From positions 1 through 20,102 of IMG/VR virus record IMGVR_UViG_3300042406_000119: a stretch of 20,102 nt of DNA. The stretch is one strand, 5' to 3'. The notes under the pieces are model-generated. The model worked only from the letters and a program-made list of their open reading frames with translations, searched no databases and had not been told where the DNA came from. The DNA is from a virus. The translations under genes and the position numbers were made by a program. Positions 1-6,404 of the stretch are shown one piece after another (position 1 is the stretch's first letter; the number at the start of each line of letters is the position of its first letter).

Positions 1-1
1 G

Positions 2-613
2 TCTCCAATCTCGGCAAGCGGGACAACCGCCATTACGGTCACCATTGACCAAGCCGCGATTACTGGGGCTACCGCCGCCACCAACGCACAGGTCGTCCGA
101 TTCCTCGTCAAGAACACGACTGGCACCACGATCCCGAAGGGTTCTGCGGTGTATGTGTCTGGCGCGACTGGCGACAATGCGCTAATCTCCCTCGCCTCTG
201 CCACCTCCGACCCATCGTCGTCCAAGACGCTTGGCCTTACCGCCGAAGCGATTGCGAATGATGCGTTCGGGTACGTCATTGAGGCTGGATATCTCACCGA
301 TATCGATACTTCTGCAACCACCGCTGGCGCAGCCGTCTGGCTAGGGGATACCCCTGGCTCGCTGTCTTTCGTAAACCCTCCAGCGAAGCCTAGCCACTCC
401 GTCTATTTGGGCGTTGTGGTCCGCGTGCAGGCGATCAACGGCTCAATTCTGGTCAAAGTCCAGAACGGATACGAACTTAACGAGCTACACGACGTCAATG
501 CTGGGTCGCCAGCAGACGGACAAGCCTTAATCTGGCAGGCATCTACAAGCCAGTGGGTAAATCAAACGCTGTCGTCCGGCGGTCTGGACGCTTTCTTACT
601 GATGGGAGCATAA
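2..613 (+). CDS. Tail fibre / virion structural protein, C-terminal part (5' end outside window)
   Basis: The frame is open from base 2, so the gene begins before the window; the GTG at 149 is internal and would cut into a continuous domain. The 203 visible residues contain a module I know from many aquatic phage fibre proteins: 'VKNTTGTTIPKGSAVYVSGA', then a segment ending in 'GYLTDIDTSATTAGAAVWLG', then 'VYLGVVVRV' and 'VKVQNGYELNELHDV'. The last part, 'SPADGQALIWQASTSQWVN', is the short D-G-Q-x-L-x-W linker common near the ends of such fibres. It is beta-rich with no membrane segment. The next gene's ATG follows its stop codon directly. The role as a fibre or baseplate-attached structural protein is inferred from this module and from the neighbouring fibre-like genes. 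The N-terminal, virion-attachment part is not visible. Confidence 0.75.
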   Translation, partial: SPISASGTTAITVTIDQAAITGATAATNAQVVRFLVKNTTGTTIPKGSAVYVSGATGDNALISLASATSDPSSSKTLGLTAEAIANDAFGYVIEAGYLTDIDTSATTAGAAVWLGDTPGSLSFVNPPAKPSHSVYLGVVVRVQAINGSILVKVQNGYELNELHDVNAGSPADGQALIWQASTSQWVNQTLSSGGLDAFLLMGA

Positions 614-943
614 ATGGCAACGACATATAAGGTTCTAGGACAGATCGAACCGTCAGCAAACTCCGTGACGACGGTGTATACCGTCCCTTCGGCAACGCAG
701 GCGGTGGTATCAACCATTACGGCGTGCAATCAGGGTACTGGTTCTGCAAATATTAGAATTGCAGTTCAGCCAGACGCGGAAACTCTTGCTGATAAGCATT
801 ATGTTGCATACGACGTTACTATCGCAGCAGGTCAGACAGCAGCATTTACACTTGGTATCACAGTTGACGCAGCAGATATCATTGCAGTTCGGGCATCGAC
901 AGAAACTGTTTCATTCAATGTATTCGGAACGGAGATTTCCTAA
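614..943 (+). CDS. Small beta-rich virion protein of the fibre region
   Basis: This 109-residue protein starts at the ATG immediately after the upstream TAA. It has the pattern of a small family seen beside fibre genes of aquatic phages: 'MATTYKVLGQIEPSANSV', 'TVYTVPSATQAVVSTI', 'NIRIAVQPDAETLADKHY' and a closing 'FNVFGTEIS'. It is rich in Thr, Ala and Val, has no signal peptide or helix-rich part, and is probably a single beta-sandwich. I infer a structural or fibre-associated role; no enzyme motif is present. Its TAA overlaps the next ATG by one base (TAATG at 941-945), which suggests coupled translation. From about base 740 the codons turn A+T-richer than in the preceding gene. Confidence 0.7.
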   Translation: MATTYKVLGQIEPSANSVTTVYTVPSATQAVVSTITACNQGTGSANIRIAVQPDAETLADKHYVAYDVTIAAGQTAAFTLGITVDAADIIAVRASTETVSFNVFGTEIS

Positions 944-1638
944 TGTCATTTGAAGTATTTGGTGACGGGATTGCCCTTAGAAATAAAGGCGATATCCTTT
1001 CGTCCGACGGGACAAGTGGATACGTTGTTCCAGTTGGTACCGAAGGTCAGATACTTACGGCACAATCGTCTACAATTTCTGGTCTTGCGTGGACTGATGT
1101 TGTAACTGGGGATGCGCAAAAGTTTGTTTTCATATCGTCAACTACAATCTCCGCTGCAACTGCCACAGTAACCCTTTCTAGCATCCCACAAACGTATAGG
1201 GATCTTTTACTTATTGGGTCGGCAAAAAGCACTGCAACATCACTTACAACCGCTGGAACCGTAACGATAAACTTCAATGCCAATACAGGATCCCTATTTG
1301 ACCGCGCAATCATAACCGCACCAGCGACAGCGACAACAATTTCAGATTCATTTGCTAATGGTAATAGTACAGTAGAATCAACATTAGTTCCATACGATGG
1401 AAGTTCTAGAAGTGTTTTTGAAACACATATTATGAACTATACAACCTCAGCAGTTACTGGATGGTCAATGGGTGGGTGGGTATCAAGGGAATTGAATAAT
1501 AGCGCAAAGGGAAGGTTGAGTAGGATTTATTTCAATGCCAGAGGTGCAAAAACCCCAGTAACATCAATCAATGTGGTACTAAGTCCAGCATTTGCAACTC
1601 AAGGATTTAGATTAGAGTTATTTGGGATTAAGGAGTAA
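943..1638 (+). CDS. Tail-fibre-like protein, tandem paralogue 1 of 3
   Basis: This 231-residue protein has two parts. Residues about 13-50 carry the fibre motif 'KGDILSSDGTSG', 'PVGTEGQILTAQSST' and 'SGLAW', common in phage fibre and baseplate-attached proteins. The remainder is a beta-rich domain that starts near 'FVFISSTTISA', passes through 'SSIPQTYRDLLLIGSAKST', and ends in 'FRLELFGIKE'. The two following genes share this order, with similar starts and ends and strongly diverged middles. The start overlaps the upstream stop by one base and has GGAG about 8 bases before it. A receptor-binding or fibre-tip role is an inference from the motif, the variable middle and the position. Codons are clearly A+T-rich compared with the head genes. 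Confidence 0.7.
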   Translation: MSFEVFGDGIALRNKGDILSSDGTSGYVVPVGTEGQILTAQSSTISGLAWTDVVTGDAQKFVFISSTTISAATATVTLSSIPQTYRDLLLIGSAKSTATSLTTAGTVTINFNANTGSLFDRAIITAPATATTISDSFANGNSTVESTLVPYDGSSRSVFETHIMNYTTSAVTGWSMGGWVSRELNNSAKGRLSRIYFNARGAKTPVTSINVVLSPAFATQGFRLELFGIKE

Positions 1639-1640
1639 TT

Positions 1641-2375
1641 ATGCCAACACAAGGAGAAATTAGCCTTAGCCCAGTTAGCGCAAAAGGCGATATCCTAACA
1701 CACGACGGATCATCTAGGTCAAGACTTCCAGTTGGTACAAATAACCATATTCTTACCTCAAGATCTACTGCAACATCTGGAATTTTATACGAAGCCAAAA
1801 CAGTTAATGTTGGAGACTTTGTTCTAATCGCATCTTCGACGTCAACTACCTCGGCAACCTCAATGAGCATTACAAATGTATCCCAGTCAACATACCAACA
1901 CTTCCTGCTAACTGGATCAATGGTTGGTCTTGGAGGATCATTTGGCGGAGGAATTGTTCTGACAAATAACCAGTCTGCATCTGGAACATTTCCTTGGATG
2001 TATGTTCAAACGGATACTGGTGGATTTGAAAGAAATCTAAGCGATAACGACACGGCGCTAAGAATCGCAAACAGTGCGACATCGGCAAATGGAAATATGT
2101 ATTTCAGAGTAATGTTCTTCAACTGGGGCATTGGTGGAAATAACGATCAAAGTACTTGTAATGGGGTATTTTTTGAATCAACATTTGCTTCTGGTACTGC
2201 ATCCGAGGGTAACACCTATGGAATTTCATCAATGGAAAATGCAAACTTTAACACCTCCACAACTGCAAGTCTATCTACAATCGTGATAAAATCCCATCAA
2301 AATGATGGAACTTTTGGAGCAGGTTCCGTTCTTCGACTTTGGGGAATTAAGAAAATCGACAGAACGTATGCGTAA
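1641..2375 (+). CDS. Tail-fibre-like protein, tandem paralogue 2 of 3
   Basis: This is a 244-residue protein starting two bases after the preceding stop. The N-terminal motif is 'KGDILTHDGSSRSRLPVGT' followed by 'ILTSRSTATSGILY', matching the upstream gene nearly position for position. The following domain has 'DFVLIASSTSTTSATSMSI', 'QSTYQHFLLTGSM' and a closing 'SVLRLWGIKK', again parallel to its neighbours, with a short extra tail 'IDRTYA'. The middle is Gly-, Asn- and Ser-rich and does not obviously align. It is most likely a fibre subunit or alternative adhesin produced by duplication. There is no catalytic or membrane motif. The next gene begins eight bases after this stop, with an AAGGTGA-like ribosome site between them. 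Confidence 0.68.
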   Translation: MPTQGEISLSPVSAKGDILTHDGSSRSRLPVGTNNHILTSRSTATSGILYEAKTVNVGDFVLIASSTSTTSATSMSITNVSQSTYQHFLLTGSMVGLGGSFGGGIVLTNNQSASGTFPWMYVQTDTGGFERNLSDNDTALRIANSATSANGNMYFRVMFFNWGIGGNNDQSTCNGVFFESTFASGTASEGNTYGISSMENANFNTSTTASLSTIVIKSHQNDGTFGAGSVLRLWGIKKIDRTYA

Positions 2376-2383
2376 GGTGATAT

Positions 2384-3097
2384 ATGTCAATTAGTTCAAA
2401 CAGCATTCAGGGTTCGCCGTTTAGCACCAAGGGTGGAATATACATCCACAATGGAACAACCACTCAACTTTTAACTGTTGGCGCAAGTGGATTTGCACTT
2501 GCATCCAGTTCTTCGGTAACAGCAACGTCTCTTACGTACAAAAATCCTCCTGTCGGGGATTCTGTTTATTATGAAAAAATTGCATCAACCACCTTGACCA
2601 CTGTCTCTACGTCAGTGTCATTTTCGTCAATTACGAGTGGGTATAAAGATCTGTATCTTATCGTTCAGGCAAGAAATACGTCGACTGGAACAATAGGCGC
2701 AGATGCCCTAGCCGTAGACATATCATTTAACACTGATACTGCTGCATCCAATGCAAAATATTCATCTTTTGGCATAAGAATCCACAGCGCACTTAGAACA
2801 TTAGAAAACCTAACGTCACAAGATAAGATTAAAGCGTGGTCTTCAATTACAAGTGCGTCAAATACGGTTGGGACGTGGGGTATGTTGGAAATGAAAATTA
2901 ACCAATACACAAATACAGCAACAAAAGTCGGCTCGTATTTTTCACATTCCTATGCAGATAATTCAACAAATGGGGCGTCATTATTTCATTCCTTGTCGTA
3001 TTCTGGGACATTAGCAATTGACAGAATTAATTTAACGCCTTCTAACGGTGGATCTTTCACAATAGATTCTAAATTCATTTTGTATGGATCAAAATAA
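2384..3097 (+). CDS. Tail-fibre-like protein, tandem paralogue 3 of 3
   Basis: This 237-residue protein keeps the paralogue plan in more degenerate form: 'STKGGIYIHNGTTTQLLTVG' stands where the others have K-G-D-I-L...D-G...L-P-V-G-T. It continues with 'VYYEKIASTTLTTVSTSVSF', 'SSITSGYKDLYLIVQAR', and ends in 'SKFILYGSK'. Loss of Asp in KGD and of Pro in LPVG shows it is the most diverged copy at the N-terminus. Base composition is the A+T-richest of the set (for example 22 G/C in the 60 bases at 2941-3000). The role as a fibre or receptor-binding protein is inferred as for the other two copies. It ends ten bases before the next ATG, which has a good AAGGAG site. Confidence 0.66.
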   Translation: MSISSNSIQGSPFSTKGGIYIHNGTTTQLLTVGASGFALASSSSVTATSLTYKNPPVGDSVYYEKIASTTLTTVSTSVSFSSITSGYKDLYLIVQARNTSTGTIGADALAVDISFNTDTAASNAKYSSFGIRIHSALRTLENLTSQDKIKAWSSITSASNTVGTWGMLEMKINQYTNTATKVGSYFSHSYADNSTNGASLFHSLSYSGTLAIDRINLTPSNGGSFTIDSKFILYGSK

Positions 3098-3106
3098 GGA
3101 GAAAGT

Positions 3107-3340
3107 ATGTTTAAAGTAATTACGGATTGCTCAACTGGGGAAACGGTTCACATCCCACTCACAGAGGCAGAGATTGCTGAGCATAATGCTGCGGTTGCTC
3201 GTTCGATTGCAGAGCAGGAACAGCGAGAGAGAGACGAACAGGAACTTCTTGCACGAGAAGAGGAAGCCCGTGAATCAGCCCGCGCTAAGTTGGCAGCACT
3301 TGGGCTAACCGAGGCAGAAGTCGCGGCGCTCGTTAAGTAA
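3107..3340 (+). CDS. Short coiled-coil protein following the fibre genes
   Basis: This 77-residue protein opens with a small folded start, 'MFKVITDCSTGETVHIPLT', then a highly charged helix from about residue 19 to 62 rich in Glu, Arg, Ala and Gln, and ends in 'LAALGLTEAEVAALVK'. Small proteins of this plan (CSTGE-type start, charged helix, 'LGLTEEEA'-type end) commonly follow fibre genes in tailed phages. Their job is unknown; assembly or accessory roles are often guessed. The AAGGAG sequence seven bases before the ATG fixes the start. The stop overlaps the next start (TAATG at 3338-3342). No membrane segment or enzyme motif is seen. Confidence 0.65.
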   Translation: MFKVITDCSTGETVHIPLTEAEIAEHNAAVARSIAEQEQRERDEQELLAREEEARESARAKLAALGLTEAEVAALVK

Positions 3341-3822
3341 TGACCGAGCTGGCCCCCGTCCTGACTGGGTGCCACGTCTGCCGATCTCCATTTGTTGAGA
3401 CGATCAACAAGAAGATGCGAGACGGCGTGCCGGATATGAAGATCTCGGAGTGGCTTTCAGAAAACGCACAGTACATCAGCCGAATCACCCTCGGCAAACA
3501 CAAGCGTGAACACCTGACTGAGCCACACGAACGTCTTCGCCAGCAGGCCGTCAACGTGATGAAGAAGCAGCAGAAGACGATCAAGGCAACGGGCGACCTT
3601 GCTGGACTCGTTAGGGACTACGTCCACAGTGCGGTGGAGCAGGGGATGATGACACCAACGCTCGCGGAGGGGTTGCGGGCGCAGGAGATGATCGACCGCA
3701 GACAGGAGAAGGGCGCCGACCGAGAGATCACCTTGCAGCTCGCAGGGATCTTGGGCGGCACAGGCGCCGCGTATCAGGTACTAGAGGCGAGGGAGATTAA
3801 AGCAGTCGAATCGGGGGAGTAG
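3340..3822 (+). CDS. Putative terminase small subunit-like DNA-binding protein
   Basis: The 160-residue protein has an N-terminal module with C11-x2-C14 and H54-x3-H58, separated by a helix-turn-helix-like stretch ('KISEWLSENAQYISRITLG'). Cys pairs followed by an HTH and a 'KHKREHL' type end are known from many phage and plasmid DNA-binding proteins, some annotated as small terminase; the four residues could bind zinc. The rest (about 65-150) is helical and charged, with 'MKKQQKTIKATGDLAGLVRDY', fit for oligomerisation. I see no other small-terminase candidate before the large subunit at 7660, but the two are separated by a lysis block and a sugar-enzyme pair, which is unusual. The small-terminase call is therefore tentative; a transcription regulator is the alternative. 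Confidence 0.45.
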   Translation: MTELAPVLTGCHVCRSPFVETINKKMRDGVPDMKISEWLSENAQYISRITLGKHKREHLTEPHERLRQQAVNVMKKQQKTIKATGDLAGLVRDYVHSAVEQGMMTPTLAEGLRAQEMIDRRQEKGADREITLQLAGILGGTGAAYQVLEAREIKAVESGE

Positions 3823-3830
3823 GAGTATGC

Positions 3831-4928
3831 GTGCGACTGGTCCTTCTTGCAATCCTTTTCTCACTCTCTGCGGGTCCAGTACTCGCACTTGACGACACCA
3901 ACCTCTGGGATCAGCAGGTTGACTCCAACGGGACCATTACCCTAGAGGAAGGTTCCATCACGATCCAAGGATCGAATAACGCAGGCGCTGGCTATCCGTG
4001 GCAGAACACCATCACAGCAATCACGACGGACTCCTCCCTAGGAGAGACGGTCTCCTTTGATTGGTCCTTCTGGACAACGGACAGCGCCTACTTTGACAGA
4101 CCACAGGTTCTTTGGGACGATATGTGGTATGATCTTGCGAACCACGTCCAGCAGGCCAGCGGGACATCGGAGGGATACATCACCGCTGGCGGCGCCTTCG
4201 GGTTCCGTATTCTTTCACTAGACTCCTGCTGCGGCGCTGGTTTCCTTCAAGTATCCAATACGACGTGGGTCGTCGGACCAGCTCCAACCCCAACCCCAAG
4301 CCCAACACCGGAGCCTTCTGTTGATCAATCTCCAGAACCGACACCAACGCCAGAGCCTACGCCCGAACCGACGCCGACGCCAGAACCTTCTCCGACGCCT
4401 GAGCCGACTCAAGAGCCTACGCCAGAGCCAACTCCTGATCCAACTCCTGAACCGACTCCAGAACCTGAACCAACGGTAGAGCCAGAGCCGACAGATGAGC
4501 CAGAGCCGACTGCCGAACCCGAACCGTCGGAGGAACCTTCAGAGGAACCTGAGCCGACTCCTGCTCCTACTGACGAGCCTAGCCCTGATCCTGAGCCTGA
4601 GCCTACTGACGATCCTGACACCGATCTGCCTACCGTAGACGAGGTAGCAGAGGCTGTCGGAGAGGCAGTAGATGCCGCACTGGAATCAATCACAGAGGTT
4701 TTTGACAGCATCCTTGCGGTTACGGAGATCGGTAGTGACCTTGATGAAACGGAAAAAGAAGACGCGCAGCCAGTTGCAGCGGCAATTGTCGCAAGTCAAA
4801 TTGCAACTTCGGCAGCAGCATCAGCAGTTCGCTCGATGGGCGGAACGCCAAGTGGTGGCGGCGGGGGCGGTGGTGCGAGCGGTATGGACAAACCTCGCAG
4901 CAGTCAAAAGGGGAACCGACGTGTTTAA
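3831..4928 (+). CDS. Secreted protein with beta domain and long Pro/Thr/Glu stalk
   Basis: The start is GTG 3831, chosen because AGGAG lies five bases upstream and because the resulting N-terminus is a clean signal peptide: positive R2, hydrophobic core residues 3-13, and a V-L-A cleavage pattern ending at A19. The nearby ATG at 3827 is in another frame and stops early. Residues about 20-150 look like a beta-sandwich ('TVSFDWSFWTTDSAYFDRP', 'GFRILSLDSCCGAG') like those of secreted or sugar-binding proteins. Residues 152-263 are a Pro-Thr-Glu-Pro low-complexity stalk turning acidic. Then come a helical part, an Ala/Ser-rich helix ('AAAIVASQIATSAAASAV'), a glycine run and a basic end. The function is unknown. 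Placement before the holin suggests an exported lysis helper, surface protein or exclusion factor; a virion decoration is less likely given the signal peptide. Confidence 0.72.
   Translation: MRLVLLAILFSLSAGPVLALDDTNLWDQQVDSNGTITLEEGSITIQGSNNAGAGYPWQNTITAITTDSSLGETVSFDWSFWTTDSAYFDRPQVLWDDMWYDLANHVQQASGTSEGYITAGGAFGFRILSLDSCCGAGFLQVSNTTWVVGPAPTPTPSPTPEPSVDQSPEPTPTPEPTPEPTPTPEPSPTPEPTQEPTPEPTPDPTPEPTPEPEPTVEPEPTDEPEPTAEPEPSEEPSEEPEPTPAPTDEPSPDPEPEPTDDPDTDLPTVDEVAEAVGEAVDAALESITEVFDSILAVTEIGSDLDETEKEDAQPVAAAIVASQIATSAAASAVRSMGGTPSGGGGGGGASGMDKPRSSQKGNRRV
4284..4620 (+). repeat. Pro/Thr/Glu-rich coding repeat
   Basis: These bases encode an irregular run of P-T-P, P-E-P and P-T-D/E-P units (residues 152-263 of the secreted protein). 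Synonymous positions vary widely between units (CCA, CCG, CCT; ACA, ACC, ACG, ACT; GAA, GAG), so the repeat is kept at the protein level and is not a fresh product of slippage. The second half swaps Thr for acidic residues. The strand-symmetric composition also creates long meaningless open frames on the minus strand here. Confidence 0.85.
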
Positions 4929-5091
4929 GAACATCATTACCGACCTCATCAGCGGAGCCTGGACCGTCCTAGGACTCCTCTTCGCGGTGGTGGTCCTGCC
5001 AGAGGGTCAGACGCAGACCACGATGGCAACACTATTTGTACTACTCACCATTGGATGGCTCGTCACAGGGCCACTACGCTGGAAGGATTAA
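4921..5091 (+). CDS. Small two-helix membrane protein, holin candidate
   Basis: This is a 56-residue protein with two hydrophobic segments, about residues 9-27 ('LISGAWTVLGLLFAVVVLP') and 34-50 ('TMATLFVLLTIGWLVTG'), a short polar turn between them and a basic end 'PLRWKD'. I chose GTG 4921 because an AAGGGGA ribosome site lies seven bases upstream and the start overlaps the end of the secreted-protein gene by eight bases. Longer starts further up in this frame would only read the Ala-rich end of that gene out of frame. It stops two bases before the endolysin ATG, so the two are probably translated together. A holin or antiholin role is inferred from size, topology and place; it matches no specific family I can name. 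Confidence 0.6.
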   Translation: MFKNIITDLISGAWTVLGLLFAVVVLPEGQTQTTMATLFVLLTIGWLVTGPLRWKD

Positions 5092-5092
5092 G

Positions 5093-5701
5093 ATGAAATT
5101 CAAGGTCAAGTCACAACTCGATCACGTTGAGAAGGGCGGCATCCTAGACGATTGCGGTCCATCCAGCACGGCAGCCGCCGTGGCGTGGGCGTCCAAGTAC
5201 ACAGTTGACCCGTCCGCTGGCGATGGCATCAAGGCGAAGGCGAAGGCAACAGGGTTCGTGGAGAAGGAAGGCGTGTCCGACAACGGCTCTTCCCTCATTG
5301 ACTTGATTAAGACCGCCAAGGAGATGGGCGCCAAGGCACGATACGCCAAGTCGTGGGATGACGTCGTCATCTCCGCACATCGCGGTGCCGGACTCATCAT
5401 CTGGGTCCAGCAGGCTGTGGATTACCCAGCCGTGGAGATCAGCGAGTGGCACAAGAAGTGGCAGAACTACTGGATTAAGAAAGATAAGAAGCACATCGCC
5501 GTTGGCTACGGTCATATGACCGCAGCAGGATGGGACGCGGTTGATGGCTGGCAGTGGGCGTGTCCTACCCGTAGCGGGAAGGGCAAGGAGAAGTTCGGGG
5601 TCGTTGTGACCGAAGAGCAGCTCAAGCAGATTGCCGCAAGCAAGAAGAAGATCACGGGTGGCGCGGCTTTCAAGCACGTCGCCATCGTGGAATGGAAGTA
5701 A
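5093..5701 (+). CDS. Putative endolysin, C39-like cysteine peptidase
   Basis: The 202-residue protein carries a papain-fold cysteine-peptidase start: 'GGILDDCGPSSTAAAVAW', with the likely nucleophile C21 at the head of a helix, as in C39-type peptidases and the N-terminal peptidase domains of actinophage lysin A proteins. The likely His is in 'HIAVGYGHM' (H141, or H134), followed by 'WDAVDGWQWACPT', where an Asp or Asn usually completes the site. There is no signal peptide, so export would need a holin; holin-like genes flank it on both sides. No separate wall-binding domain is evident, although the last 40 residues are basic. ATG 5093 is preferred over earlier in-frame codons (from 5036) because it follows the upstream stop and lies next to the ribosome-site sequence AAGGA, and because the peptidase fold starts here. 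Cutting of wall peptides is inferred. Confidence 0.7.
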   Translation: MKFKVKSQLDHVEKGGILDDCGPSSTAAAVAWASKYTVDPSAGDGIKAKAKATGFVEKEGVSDNGSSLIDLIKTAKEMGAKARYAKSWDDVVISAHRGAGLIIWVQQAVDYPAVEISEWHKKWQNYWIKKDKKHIAVGYGHMTAAGWDAVDGWQWACPTRSGKGKEKFGVVVTEEQLKQIAASKKKITGGAAFKHVAIVEWK

Positions 5702-5710
5702 GGAGTCCCA

Positions 5711-6004
5711 ATGTATAGCGACATCAAGGCGGGCATCCGCTGGATCATTGACAACACAGGCGTAGACGAGGCACTGATTGAGTTCGGACGAACCTTCATC
5801 ACGGTCTCCATCTCCGTCGCCCTCGGTCTTGGCATCCCACTCCTAGACATCACAGGCGGAGACTTCCGCACGGTGCTGTCCGCAGGACTGGCATCAGGCC
5901 TTCAGGTACTCATCAAGTTCCTTGACCCAAAGAACAGCGCGTTCGGGATCAAGGAGAAGTCCCCAGAGGACAAGGCTGCTGCCGACAAGCAGTTCGACAT
6001 TTAA
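5711..6004 (+). CDS. r1t-like holin
   Basis: This 97-residue protein matches the pattern I know for the r1t-type holin family of Gram-positive phages: a short amphipathic N-terminus, a first membrane segment near residues 26-45 ('GRTFITVSISVALGLGIPLL'), a short loop with 'DITGGD', a second weaker segment near 53-70 ('VLSAGLASGLQVLIKFL'), the 'LDPKNSAFG' turn, and a charged cytoplasmic tail. Length is normal for the family. TAAGGAG sits five bases before the ATG. It directly follows the endolysin, the usual holin-endolysin pairing, and would release the signal-less peptidase by permeabilising the membrane. With the 56-residue membrane protein upstream, the block has two holin candidates, one of which may act as an antiholin. 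Confidence 0.72.
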   Translation: MYSDIKAGIRWIIDNTGVDEALIEFGRTFITVSISVALGLGIPLLDITGGDFRTVLSAGLASGLQVLIKFLDPKNSAFGIKEKSPEDKAAADKQFDI

Positions 6005-6005
6005 G

Positions 6006-6404
6006 ATGGCTAAAGAGGATTTGGAATGGTTGGTCGGAAGCGCAAAGCGCGGATTTAAGTCCGAGATCCAAATCCGCCAAAAGGGTGCCGACAAATACTC
6101 CAAGTTGGTGGAGAAGGCACGGGCTGCTGGCGGGACAGTCACGGTTGTCCCAAAGGGACAGAAGCGCACATTCTCCGTCAAGGCAACTGGCAGCGCGGCA
6201 TTCCGTGGTGGTCCAGCCCTTGGATCATCCGCCTACGAATCTTTCGTAGCGGCGGGTGGCAAGGTGAAGGGATCTGGGATTAAGTCTCAGGGGTCTCTTC
6301 CAAAGGGAGTTGCGGCAAGCAAGTTCGGGATTATGAAGCTCGGAATGTCAACCGATACACCATCCTTCAAGAAGCGCAAGAAGAAGAAGTTCGGACAGGG
6401 ATAA
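6006..6404 (+). CDS. Basic protein of unknown function
   Basis: I do not recognise this 132-residue protein. ATG 6006 is preferred to earlier in-frame codons (from 5922), which would overlap the r1t-like holin; it starts one base after the holin stop. The N-terminal third ('EDLEWLVGSAKRGFKSEIQI') is helical and charged. It is followed by a short beta-type segment ('GTVTVVPKGQKRTFSVKAT'), a Gly/Ser-rich middle, and a strongly basic C-terminus ('FKKRKKKKFGQG'), which could bind nucleic acid or a polyanion. There is no membrane segment or catalytic motif. The stop overlaps the cytidylyltransferase start by one base (TAATG), so it is co-expressed with that gene. Confidence 0.6.
   Translation: MAKEDLEWLVGSAKRGFKSEIQIRQKGADKYSKLVEKARAAGGTVTVVPKGQKRTFSVKATGSAAFRGGPALGSSAYESFVAAGGKVKGSGIKSQGSLPKGVAASKFGIMKLGMSTDTPSFKKRKKKKFGQG

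Noticed and set aside
4409-4711. Minus-strand frame coding a Gly/Ser/Val repeat protein
   Set aside because: It is the reverse complement of the Pro/Thr/Glu repeat; the repetitive composition keeps the frame open without implying a gene.
4672-4920. Upstream extension of the small holin-like gene to ATG 4672
   Set aside because: The extra 83 residues are a Lys/Arg/Gln-rich out-of-frame reading of the secreted protein's end; GTG 4921 has its own ribosome site and gives a clean two-helix protein.
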